Positions 34,522 to 44,600 of a DNA stretch of 64,000 nt are shown here, piece by piece. The stretch comes from Candidatus Methanomethylophilaceae archaeon (GTDB taxonomy: Archaea; Thermoplasmatota; Thermoplasmata; Methanomassiliicoccales; Methanomethylophilaceae), in assembly GCA_017524805.1 (NCBI GenBank), contig JAFXUX010000043.1:19362-83361 (forward strand), read 5' to 3'. The notes under the pieces are model-generated. The model saw nothing but the letters and a program-made list of their open reading frames with translations, was not told where the DNA came from and ran no database searches. The first letter of the stretch is position 1. Every line of letters begins with the position of its first letter. The position numbers and the translations under genes are program-made.

Positions 34522-35507
34522 ATTTTCTCTTCGAGCTCAGCGGCGAATCCAAAGACATGCCCAAGGCCGAAGTCGAGGGCTGCCTCAAAGCCGTGACGGA
34601 TTGCCACAGAATAACGTCCTCCGGACCCGGGTATGTCATAGCGCAATTCGACGCCCGCTTCTTCGATGAGATCGCCGACCGTTTGGGGATGACCCACAGC
34701 CTCGGCCGCTATCTCGGCGCTTATGATCCTGGCGACGTCTCCGGATTGGAGAGCGCCGAACTCCCTGAGGGGACGTTCGCGGTCAGGGGGAAGAGATTCG
34801 AAGGCATGATGAGGGACGTGGATTCCCAGGCTCTCGTCCGCAAGGTCGGAGGTCTGCTGTCGAAGCATAACGACGTCGACCTCAAGCATCCCGATGTCAT
34901 CGTCAAAATGCTGATGAGCGACAGAGTCCACATTTTCATAGAGGAGAGAGTAACCGAAACCGACCTCCTCAACAAAAGGAAAGTCAGCGAGAGACCGTTC
35001 TTCTCGCCGATATCGCTCCATCCGAAATACGCCCGCGCGCTCATAAACATGGCTTGCGTGAGGACAGGCGGCACAGTTTTGGACCCGTTCTGCGGGACCG
35101 GAGGCATCGTCATAGAGGCGGCATCCATGGGGATGAAAGCCATCGCGTCCGATTTCGACGAAGAGATGGTCATCGGGTGCCGTGAGAACATGGATTTCTA
35201 CGGCATGAAGCTGAGCGATTGCGACGTTCTGGACATAGGCGAGATAGGGGACAGATTCTCTGACTTGGACGCTGTCTGCACCGACCCGCCGTATGGAAGA
35301 TCCACTAAAACCGGCGGCGAGGACATAGACCGCATATACAGAAGAGCCGGGGAGGCAATACCGAAGGTCCTCAAACATGGGGCGAGAGCCGGGATCGTCC
35401 TCCCGCATCCGATGGAGCTGAGCACCATGAGCCTCGAACGCATGTGCGTCCAAAGGGTCCACAGCTCCCTGTCCAGGCATTACCACGTGTTCAGGAACGA
35501 TCTCTGA
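34509..35507 (+). CDS. THUMP-domain tRNA (guanine-N2) methyltransferase, Trm11/TrmG10-like
   Basis: 332 residues from GTG 34509; no other start would keep the first strand 'HFLFELSGES'. A THUMP tRNA-binding domain (about 1-150) is followed by a Rossmann methyltransferase: 'GTVLDPFCGTGGIVIEAASMG' binds SAM, 'IASDFDEEMVIGCRENM' follows, and DPPYGRS is the amino-methyltransferase catalytic motif. Archaeal homologues make N2-methyl- and N2,N2-dimethylguanosine at position 10 of tRNA. The start codon lies in a hairpin loop. Confidence 0.88.
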   Translation: MTCPHFLFELSGESKDMPKAEVEGCLKAVTDCHRITSSGPGYVIAQFDARFFDEIADRLGMTHSLGRYLGAYDPGDVSGLESAELPEGTFAVRGKRFEGMMRDVDSQALVRKVGGLLSKHNDVDLKHPDVIVKMLMSDRVHIFIEERVTETDLLNKRKVSERPFFSPISLHPKYARALINMACVRTGGTVLDPFCGTGGIVIEAASMGMKAIASDFDEEMVIGCRENMDFYGMKLSDCDVLDIGEIGDRFSDLDAVCTDPPYGRSTKTGGEDIDRIYRRAGEAIPKVLKHGARAGIVLPHPMELSTMSLERMCVQRVHSSLSRHYHVFRNDL

Positions 35508-35553
35508 GAACCGGTATAGCCAAACTGAGAAGAGAAAGGGCCATCCGGTGCAA

Positions 35554-35570
35554 CATACACGCACCGTATG
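35554..35570 (+). promoter_or_regulatory. Palindromic upstream element of the first Rpn gene
   Basis: CATAC (35554-35558) and GTATG (35566-35570) flank ACGCACC, 34 bases before ATG 35604. A TATA-like CTTTATCC lies between it and the start. The second Rpn gene has the same element (47291-47307), in which one A-T pair of the arms has become G-C. This covariation supports a conserved operator or hairpin. Confidence 0.6.
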
Positions 35571-35603
35571 GGCTTTATCCTCTCCGCCGGAAGTTTCCTC
35601 GGC

Positions 35604-36521
35604 ATGATTAAGGAGGAGGACTCGGAGCTGCGTTTGGACCAGCTGTACAAGCTGACGCTGGAAGACCCGCGCGTTCTCGCGATGCATCTGAGGCTCCTCA
35701 AAGAATTCGAAGGCATGAGCGATGAGGAAGTGCTTGGATGCGTAGATTTGACTCCTGCCGGTAAGGCCATGAAGATCAATACAGAACTTTATTCCCCCGA
35801 GGGACCTTTGCATGCCGACAACGCATTCCACATCCGCATGCCGGATGGCAAGCAGAAAATGATAGCGTTCATCGAGGGGCAGGGCTGGATAGGGAACTGG
35901 GATGAGCTTTACAATCGGATGCTCATCTATGGATTCCGTTTTCTGGACGCGGCAAGACGCACCGACATCGCGGACCACAGCCATGGGAACCTGCCATTGG
36001 TTCGGGGAATGATCGTTGTTTTCAACCCTCCGGCTAGGCTTAGGAACAAAACTATCAAGGCTGAAATGGCGATAGTAAAAGGCAAGGGATTGTTTCGGTC
36101 GAGCGTCCCGATCCGTCTGACGTTCCTGTTCCTGGGGATGGCCGGGGACCTCCCCGGAACGGATCTGGGCGGGCTGAATCTGCTGTACGCCAGAGGGATC
36201 GGAAAGAAAGAGAGGGCTAAACGCCTTTGGGAAGATTACAAAATAAAGATCAACGCATTGATAGGCGAGGAGGATGACATCATGAACATTGCAGCGAGCT
36301 TCCGTTACGACGGAAAGATGGAGGGCATAGCCATAGGAAGGGAAGAGGGAAAGAACGAGATGGCAGAGTACATGACTGATGCATTCGCCAAACAGATTGT
36401 CAATTACGCCAAGAATAATGGGATAACCATCGAAGAAGCTATGGCTTGCTTGAGCCTTCCCGAAGAATACGCTGACACAATAGAGCGCAAAGCTCGCAAG
36501 CTGATGTCGGATTCGGAGTGA
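35604..36521 (+). CDS. Rpn-type PD-(D/E)XK nuclease / transposase-like protein (copy 1)
   Basis: 305 residues from ATG 35604. The core 'INTELYSPEGPLHADNAFHIRMPDGKQ..IAFIEGQ' followed by 'NRMLIYGFRFLDA' matches the PDDEXK nuclease family of recombination-promoting Rpn proteins (D...ExQ...Y). 'GMAGDLPGTDLGGLNLLY' and 'EGIAIGREEGKNEMAEYM' are shared with the inverted copy at 46300-47256. Rpn proteins nick DNA and promote horizontal gene transfer. The protein is longer than many family members, with a helical C-terminus. The role here is inferred. Confidence 0.75.
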   Translation: MIKEEDSELRLDQLYKLTLEDPRVLAMHLRLLKEFEGMSDEEVLGCVDLTPAGKAMKINTELYSPEGPLHADNAFHIRMPDGKQKMIAFIEGQGWIGNWDELYNRMLIYGFRFLDAARRTDIADHSHGNLPLVRGMIVVFNPPARLRNKTIKAEMAIVKGKGLFRSSVPIRLTFLFLGMAGDLPGTDLGGLNLLYARGIGKKERAKRLWEDYKIKINALIGEEDDIMNIAASFRYDGKMEGIAIGREEGKNEMAEYMTDAFAKQIVNYAKNNGITIEEAMACLSLPEEYADTIERKARKLMSDSE

Positions 36522-36628
36522 GACTCCTAAGTCTGAGGGGATTATGGGGCAATACCGCTCATAGTGTGTGTCTAGCCCGATTATTTATACGGATCCCAAA
36601 GAAACCAAACGTTTTTGAAAGATAATGG

Positions 36629-36645
36629 GAGGGGAAAGTCCCCTC
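36629..36645. terminator. Bidirectional terminator between Rpn copy 1 and the giant surface-protein gene
   Basis: GAGGGGA and TCCCCTC form a 7-bp stem with a 3-base loop between the two convergent stops (36521 and 36660). Confidence 0.55.
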
Positions 36646-36659
36646 GTTTATGAAAGGTT

Positions 36660-38620
36660 TCAAATCTCGGCGAGGACGCCGCCGGATCCGGAGAACGTCT
36701 TGCCGGCGAGGTTGCCCGCGGTCTGAGAAATCGCTTTTCCATCGGCGCCCACGAAGGAAATCCCGTAGAACGCGTTCTTCCCGAGAGCATTGAGACTCTC
36801 GGAGAATGATACGCTATTCAGCCCGGAACATCCGGAGAAGGCGCTGACACCGATGCTGCTGGCGGCGGAAAGGTCTGCCCCAGATAGAGATGAGCATCCC
36901 ATGAAGGCGTATCCGCCGATGATATCCGCGGAGAGCGTGACGCTCTTGAGAGAAGAGCATTTGGCGAAAGCCTTCAGGCCGATTTCCCTCACGGATCCGA
37001 GGTCTGCGCTCTTCAGAGCGGAGCAGCCATAGAACGCGCTGCTGCCTATCGAATCGACGGAATAAGATTCGCCGGCATAGGATATCCCATCGGGAATGGC
37101 TATGGCGATCGGGGCGCCGCTGTATCCGGTTACGGACAGCAAGTTGTCTTCCTCCGAGGTTATGGTGTATTGCAATCCGTCCAGCATGAAGGAGTGCCCG
37201 TCAGAAACCAGCTCAAGCTTCCCATCGGACCCTACGAATCTCTGCCCGGCCAGATTCTCGGCTGTGGCTTTGATCGAGTTTCCTTTGGCATCTGCGAACG
37301 AGAGGCTGCGGAGGGCATCCTTCCCAATGGAAGAGAGGCTCTCAGAGAACGATGCATATCCGACCTTAGGGCATCCGTAGAACGCCCATCCGCCTATCGA
37401 ATCGGCAGACAGCGACATCGATGCGAGATTGGCACAGTTGGCGAAGGCCTTCATCCCTATGGACGAGACGTACGGGAGATCGATCGACACCAAGCTTGAG
37501 CATCCGTAGAACGCTTTATCGCCCACGGAGACGACCCTCAGGGATTTCCCGTTGAATTTAACGGTCTCCGGCAGGGATAACGAAGCGGGGCTGCCCTCAT
37601 AGCCTTTGACCGAGGCGGTCATGTCCACTGCAGAAAGGACAGAGAAAATCAGCCCATCGGCCATGAACTCCGTCCCGTCTCCAAACTCGGAGAGCTTGCC
37701 CGCAGATCCGGAGAAGGTCCTGCCGGCAAGGTTGCCCGCGGTCTGGGCGATCGCTTTTCCGTCGGCGCCCACGAAAGTGATTCCGTAGAACGCATTCTTC
37801 CCAAGTGTTGTGAGGTTCTCAGAGAATGATACGCTCTTCAGCCCGGAACATCCGGAGAAGGCGCTGACGCCGATACTGCTGGCGGCGGAAAGATCTGCCC
37901 CGGAGAGGGATGAGCATCCCATGAAGGCGTATCCGCCGATGGTCTCCGCAGAAAGCGTGACGCTCTTGAGCGAACTGCATGATGCGAATGCCTTCAATCC
38001 TATCTCTTTCGAAGAGCCCAGATCAGCGCTGATCAGGCTGGAGCATCCGTAAAACGCTTTATCGCCCACGGAAACGACGCTGAGGGCCATTCCGTTGAAT
38101 TGGACGGCATCCGGCAGGGATATCGAAACAGGGCTGCCTTCGTAGCCGATAACCGAGGCGGTCATGTCCGCGGCGGAAATGACGGAGAAGATCAGACCGT
38201 CAGCCTTGAACTCCATCCCGTCTCCAAACTCGGAGAGCTTGCCCGCAGATCCGGAGAACGTCTTTCCGGCTAGGTTGCTGGCCGTAGGAGAAAGACTCTT
38301 ACCGCTCGCGTCTGTGAAGGAAACCCCGTAGAACGCATTCTTCCCAAGTGTTGTGAGGTTCTCAGAGAATGATACGCTCTTCAGCCCGGAGCATCCGGAG
38401 AAGGCGCTGGCGCCGATTGATTTGGCATTGGGAAGACTGAGCTCCTCCAGGGAAGCGCATCCGAGGAACGCCCATCCGCCGATGCTCTCAGAGGATATGA
38501 AAGCCTTCCTCAGGCCCTTGCAATCGGCGAACGCCTTGGCATCTATGCTCACCCCTTCCTCGACCCAAAGGGATTCTATGGCAGATCCCATGAATGCTTT
38601 TGTAGCGATGCCTACCACAT
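36660..38620 (-). repeat. C-terminal LRR blocks with 543-bp near-identical spacing
   Basis: Stretches such as CCAAGTGTTG (37801 and 38344) and CCAAACTCGG (37681 and 38224) recur exactly 543 bp apart (181 codons). A further copy near 36781 matches the one at 37801, 1020 bp away. These are coding repeats of the BspA-like C-terminal region. Confidence 0.75.
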
Positions 38621-41600
38621 CGTAATCGACGCCGTTGTGAGACACGGTTGCGGGAATGACGACGTCTTTCTGAAGGCCTACTCCATATCCTGTGACTTCA
38701 ACCGTCTGCCCGCTGGCAATGGTGTATTCCACCCCGCCGATGGCGAACGCGGATTCGAGTTCTGTGGATATCGCGGCGAAGGAGACATCTTTCGCAGGCA
38801 TGACGAATTTGCCGTTGCTCACGGCAACATCTGAAGTGGCCCAATCGCTCACGGAGTATCCGGCTTTCTGGTACGCAGGGCGCACGCTTACCGTCTCTCC
38901 GGGCAGATGGTTCTCAGTGAATACGGCGGCTCCATCGAGAGCATAGGTTACTGCGTACTCTTTGGACGCCCAAATCGCCACATACGCGATGTTCCCGGTC
39001 ACGGTTGCTTTGACGGAAGGGGACCATCCGGCGAATTCGTATCCAGCTTCGCATGAGGGGACACCCACGAACGCTGGAGTCGCTTTGCCATACTCAACAG
39101 AATATGTCTGCGCCTGGAAAGTTCCGTGCTCTCCCGGCAGATATCTGACGCTGTATGTGCGCTTGATCGCATCGAACGTCGCGGCGTATGTGGCATCTTC
39201 GGTTGCGACGAGCACATCGGGAGTCCAGCCTGCGAATCTGTAGGAATATTCCGCGGTCGCTGCCCTTGTCGGAGAGGCACCGGAATAAGTCGGGACGCTG
39301 CCATAGGCCACGGTATCGGTTTCGAGGACAGAACCGTCCCAGTTCTTCCAGGTGATTGTGAAGGAAGTCTGCTGAGTGTACGCGTTGAATACCACATTCT
39401 TGGCAGGCATGACGAACTTTCCGCTGGATACGGTGGCATCGGATGTGGTCCAGGGGGTCACATTGTAACCATCTTTCACGTATGGGGCGCGGACGCTCAC
39501 GGTCTCGCCGATCTGGTGGGTCTCGGAGGCGATCCTCGATCCGTCGACGCGATACGTGACAGTGTAGCTGTTAGCCGACCACTGCGCGGTATAGGCGGCG
39601 TTGCCTGTGACGATCTGGCCTACGGACGGGCTCCATCCTGCGAACGAGTAACCTTCCTCTCCCGCGGCTGTCCCTTCGAAAGCCGGAGTTTCCACGCCAT
39701 ATCTGACGGTGTAAGTCTGGCTCTCGAAAGTTCCGTGCTCTCCGGGCAGATATGTTATGGAATACATCACGTACGATGTGGTGTATTTCGCGGTGTACGT
39801 GGCATCCGCAGTCGCGGCAGATACCTGGGGGTCCCATCCGGCGAACGTGTAGCTGTACACGGAATTCGGAGCTCTGGCCGGCGCCGATCCGGGGTAAGAC
39901 GGCATCTCGCCGAAAGCGACCGTAGTCGTAGCCAGGACCGCTCCGTTCCAGTTCTTCCAGGTTACCGTGAAGGAGGATTGCTGCGCATAAGCGTTGAATC
40001 TCACGCTCTTGGCCGGCATGACGAACATGCCGTTTGATACTGAGACATCCGAAGAAGACCAAGCACTGACTTCGTACCCGTCTTTCACATACGGTGCGCG
40101 GACGCTCACGGTCTCGCCGACCCTGTGGGACTCGGAAGCCACTATGGTCCCATCCACAAGATAAGAAACGGAGTAGGACATCGGAGTCCAGAGGGCCACA
40201 TACTCCGCGTTGCCGGTCACTATCTGGCCGACCGAAGGGGACCAACCGGCGAACGCGTATCCTGTCTCTCCCGTAGCGGTGCCTTCGAATGACGGAATTT
40301 CCATGCCGTATCTGCTGGTGTAAGTCTGGCTCTCGAAAGTTCCGTGCTCTCCGGGCAGATATGTTATGGAATACATCACGTACGATGCAGAGAATTTCGC
40401 AGTGTACGTGGCATCCGCCGCCGCAGAGGTTATCTCGGGATCCCACCCAGCAAACATGTACGCATAGATTGAGTTGGACGCCCGGGTAGGCTCGGCTCCG
40501 GAATATGATGGCGTCTCGCCGGAAGCGACCGTAGTCGTGGCAAGAACCGCTCCGTTCCAGTTCTTCCAGGTTATAGTGAAAGAGGATTGCTGCGCATATG
40601 CGTTGAATCTCACGCTCTTGGCCGGCATGACGAACATGCCGTTGGACGCTGAGACATCCGACGTCGACCAGAAGCTGACTTCGTACCCATCTTTCACATA
40701 TTGAGCGCGGACGCTCACGGTCTCGCCGAAGCGATGGGTCTCCGATGACACCAGAGATCCGTCGACATAATACGACACGGCGTAGTTGTTCGGCGTCCAG
40801 AGGGCGGTGTATGTGGCGTTGCCCGTGACAGTCTGCGATACCGAAGGCGACCATCCGGCAAAGCTGTATCCGGCCTCTCCCGCCGGAGTGCCGGAGAACG
40901 CCGGAGTCGCATTCCCATACTGGGCGGAATAGGTCTGCGAGGTGAACGTCCCGTGCTCTCCGGGCAGGTATTTGATGGTGTATCCCACGGTCGATGTGGT
41001 GAAGACCGCGGTGTATGTGGCGTTGCTGGATGCGACGGTTACGGTTGGGTTCCATCCCGAGAACGTGTAGCTCACGGAAGAGGATGATGCTCTCGTCGGA
41101 GTGGGTCCGCTGTATGAGGGCAAAACACCTGAAGCTACAGTATCCGTCGCGAGGGTCGTTCCGTCCCAGTTCTTCCAGGTTATGGTGTAATTCTGCGTTT
41201 TCGCCTTGACGGTGACGACGCAAGTCGCCGTGTAGCCTCCATCGTTCGTCTTCGCGGTTATCGTGGTTGTGCCGGCGGAAACCGCGGTCACGATGCCGTT
41301 GCTGACGGTGGCGATGGACGTATCAGCGCTGCTCCAGATCACGCTGCGGTCGGAAGCGTTCTGGGGAAGGACAGTCGCATTCAAAGTCAGGGAGCTTCCC
41401 TGATCCATCGTCGCCGATGTCTTGTCAAGGGAGATCGAAGTGACATGGGTCTGCTGCCCGCCTACCGTTACTACGCAGGACGCGCTCAGGCTTCCGCATT
41501 TGACGGTTATCGTCGCGGTCCCGGCGGAAACCGCGGCCACTATGCCGTTCTCGACGGTGGCCACGGATTTGTTGCTGCTGGTCCATTCCTCTGTCCTGGT

Positions 41601-44600
41601 CCCGCTGTTGGACGGGGTGAATTCGGTGTCGAGCGCGATGGTCTCGCCGGGCTGCATTGACACGGACGTCCTGTCAAGAGACAGGCTCTGGGCCGGAGAT
41701 CCATGCCTTATGCAGAACATCCTTCCGCTGTCGTTCACATAGACGATGCTTCCGTCGCTGAGGAAGTGGGGCTGCTGCCCGGTGTACTGCTTGATGGTGA
41801 CTTCCTTCAGCTCAGTGACCGTGAGCATGTTGGTGCTCAGATTGTGTTCGACGACGAATATGGATGACGAATTGTTGTACGGGACGATGTACGCGCAGGC
41901 TTTCCCGGCGTGCCCCGTGGATACGACCATGCTTCCGTGCCCATAGAAGTTGGTGTTGTCGACGGATGCCACCGGCTCCATGCTTTCCATTTCGTATACA
42001 GTGAATGTGCCGTCCGAGAACACATAACCGTATCCGCCGTTGACTATCAGCGCGGAGCTGAGGCCGTTGTATTCCCCGTTGGACCTGACCTTGAGGGTGG
42101 CGTGGCTGAATCTCCCGTCATCGCTGATCTTCACGGAGGCAACGTTGAAGATCTTCTCTTTGGCGGAGCCTCCCATCAGCTCGCCTTTGTAGGTCGTGAG
42201 AGTCGCGTATCCTTCGTTGAGGTCGATGTATCCCTTGTTGATGTAATTGCCTTTGAATTCTGGGATGTAGATCTTATCGATCATAGAGCCGTCGGAGATT
42301 TTGCTCGTCTGAAGGAAAACGGATCCGTCGCCGTCGAATCCGGCGGTCATGAGGAATCCTTCGCCGAACAGCAGCTGGGTCCCGCCCTCGTAGGCGGTTA
42401 TGAAAGATCCGGTGTTCTTCGTCCAGACAGGGCCCTGGACGTTGTATGGGTCTGACGGATTCTTGTCGGCGGCTTCGAAACAGCAGGTCCCTGCGGAAGT
42501 CTGCACAAAGAAGTACCCGTCATGATAGAACGTCTTGGCGATGAGGCTGGCCGACAGGGCAAACACCTGGTTCAGATCCGTGTCGAAAACCTTTCCGGAA
42601 TAGGAGTCCAGGACCAGGCCGTTTCCTACGGTCACATACTCATAGTATCCGCTGAATCTGTCCGTTGTTGTGACGCTTTTCAGAATCCTTCCGTCATCGG
42701 CGTCTATCTTCAGCAGGATATTGTCGTTTTTGGCGAAGATATAGTCTCCGATGACCGCGGGGGCGTAGGTCATGCCCTTGAACACCATCCCGCCGACGTT
42801 GCTGTTCCCTTCCCCGCAGATCCATGACTGGACGTAGCTGGAAGAGGTCGGGGTATCCGTATCCACCCTGTTGATGAACGAGCCGGTGGCGTAGTATTCT
42901 GATGAAGCGTGGGCAGCTGTATCACCCGACACGGTCACGAACATAGATGACGAGGGATAGTCGTAGGCCGTGCCGTTCACGGTCCACGAGACTATTTCGT
43001 ATCCCATCCTCGCATCGAATACCAGCTCGACGAGGGATCCGGCGGTAACATAGGAGCCGGATGTCAGTTTGGTCGGAGAGCCGTTGACATATGCGTATGC
43101 AGTCCCGTTTTCAGCGGAAAGGGTAAGCTTGCATTTCGCCGCCGATTGGGGGGCCCATTTGGCGTATGCTGTCTCGTTCTTGGTAACCGGCCCGAACCCA
43201 TAGAGCTCGGTAAGGCTTGAGGACGAGTACCATCCTAAGAATGTGTAACCGCTCTTCGTCGGATCCGCTGGCATAGTAGCCGAAGCCCCGGAAAGAACGG
43301 TTTGGCTCGCGACCGAAGAGCCTCCGTTGGAGGAGAAGGTCACGGTGTACGACGATTTCGCCGTAATCCCGGACACGGAGATGGAGCTGTTGCGGTAAAT
43401 CACGAACGAATACACGCTGTATTCGGACGTCTGATAGTCGGGAGAGATCGAAGAGCCGTTGACCTTTACGGAGAACGAGGATGATTTCTGGTATCCCGGG
43501 AGGCAGCGGACCTCGAAGATGACTTTCGAACCGTACGGGACATTTTTGCTCTGGGACACCTCCAGCGAATATCCGGTCCCGGCGGAGAAACTCACATCAT
43601 AAGTGTTCAGCTTGACGCCGGTGATCGAAACCGAAGTCCCATCGGCCACATTGCTGATGACGTACATGCCAGAAACGTCATACGATCCCATTTTGGTCCC
43701 CTGGGATGCGGGAGAGATGGTTTTTCCTCCTGAGGTGACAGCAATCTTGGATTCATCGTATCCCTGCGAGAATGACACTCCGAAAGCCATGGAATTTCCG
43801 TATGTCTTGATGGAAATCCCCGTGTGCTTGGCGTCATTGGATTCGAAGAGGACGCGTCCGGAAGAGGTGTCTGCATAGTAGCCGGAGAGCGGAAGGCTGC
43901 CGCATTTTTCCTCGTCATAATTTCCAGGGGCGAAGTACGCGCGTGCAGTGCCGATGTCCATGGCGTACATATCAAGCGTTGGGCTGCCGCAGATCACGAC
44001 GGTTTTGAGCTTCTTCGCCGTCATGAGCGCGTAAGATCCTATCTTGTCTACCGAAGACGGGATAGTTATGTCCGCCGCCGTGGAGAGGGTAGCCATCGAT
44101 TTTGCGGCGATGGTTTCCGTCCCCTCCTTTATCGATATGGAAGCCGAGGAAGGCAGGACGTACAGAAGCTCGGTGCCATAATAGACAGCTTTGTTTGCGT
44201 ACGAAATCTTGCTGTTGGCGGAGGTCAGGCTCTTCCCGGAACCGACGGAATCAGCGAGCGCCTTGTTGGAGAATCCCACGCAATCCGATCCGGCCTGGAT
44301 TCCTGAGGAACTCGCTTCCACGATAATCTTTCCGGAACTTCCGTTGGCGGTTTTCACTTCGACGTATTTGTATCCCTGAGAACTGTCGGTCTTCAAGAGA
44401 TTTTTCACAGGGCTGTCGGCAAAAATAGAGGAGTCTTCGAACGGTATGGACGTATGTACGATGATATTCGTCAGTTTATCGCAATTGCCAAAAGAATTTC
44501 CGCCGGCGGCTTTCAGCATCCCATAGGTCTCTATTTCGGTCAGCGCTTTACAGTAATTGAAACAATTTGGGGATATGTATGTGTAAGAGCCTTCAAAAAT

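Noticed and set aside
39571..41223. 550-codon second frame on the same strand inside the InlB-type repeats
   Set aside because: It is Arg/His-rich without recognisable domains; the repeats keep it open in parallel with the real frame.
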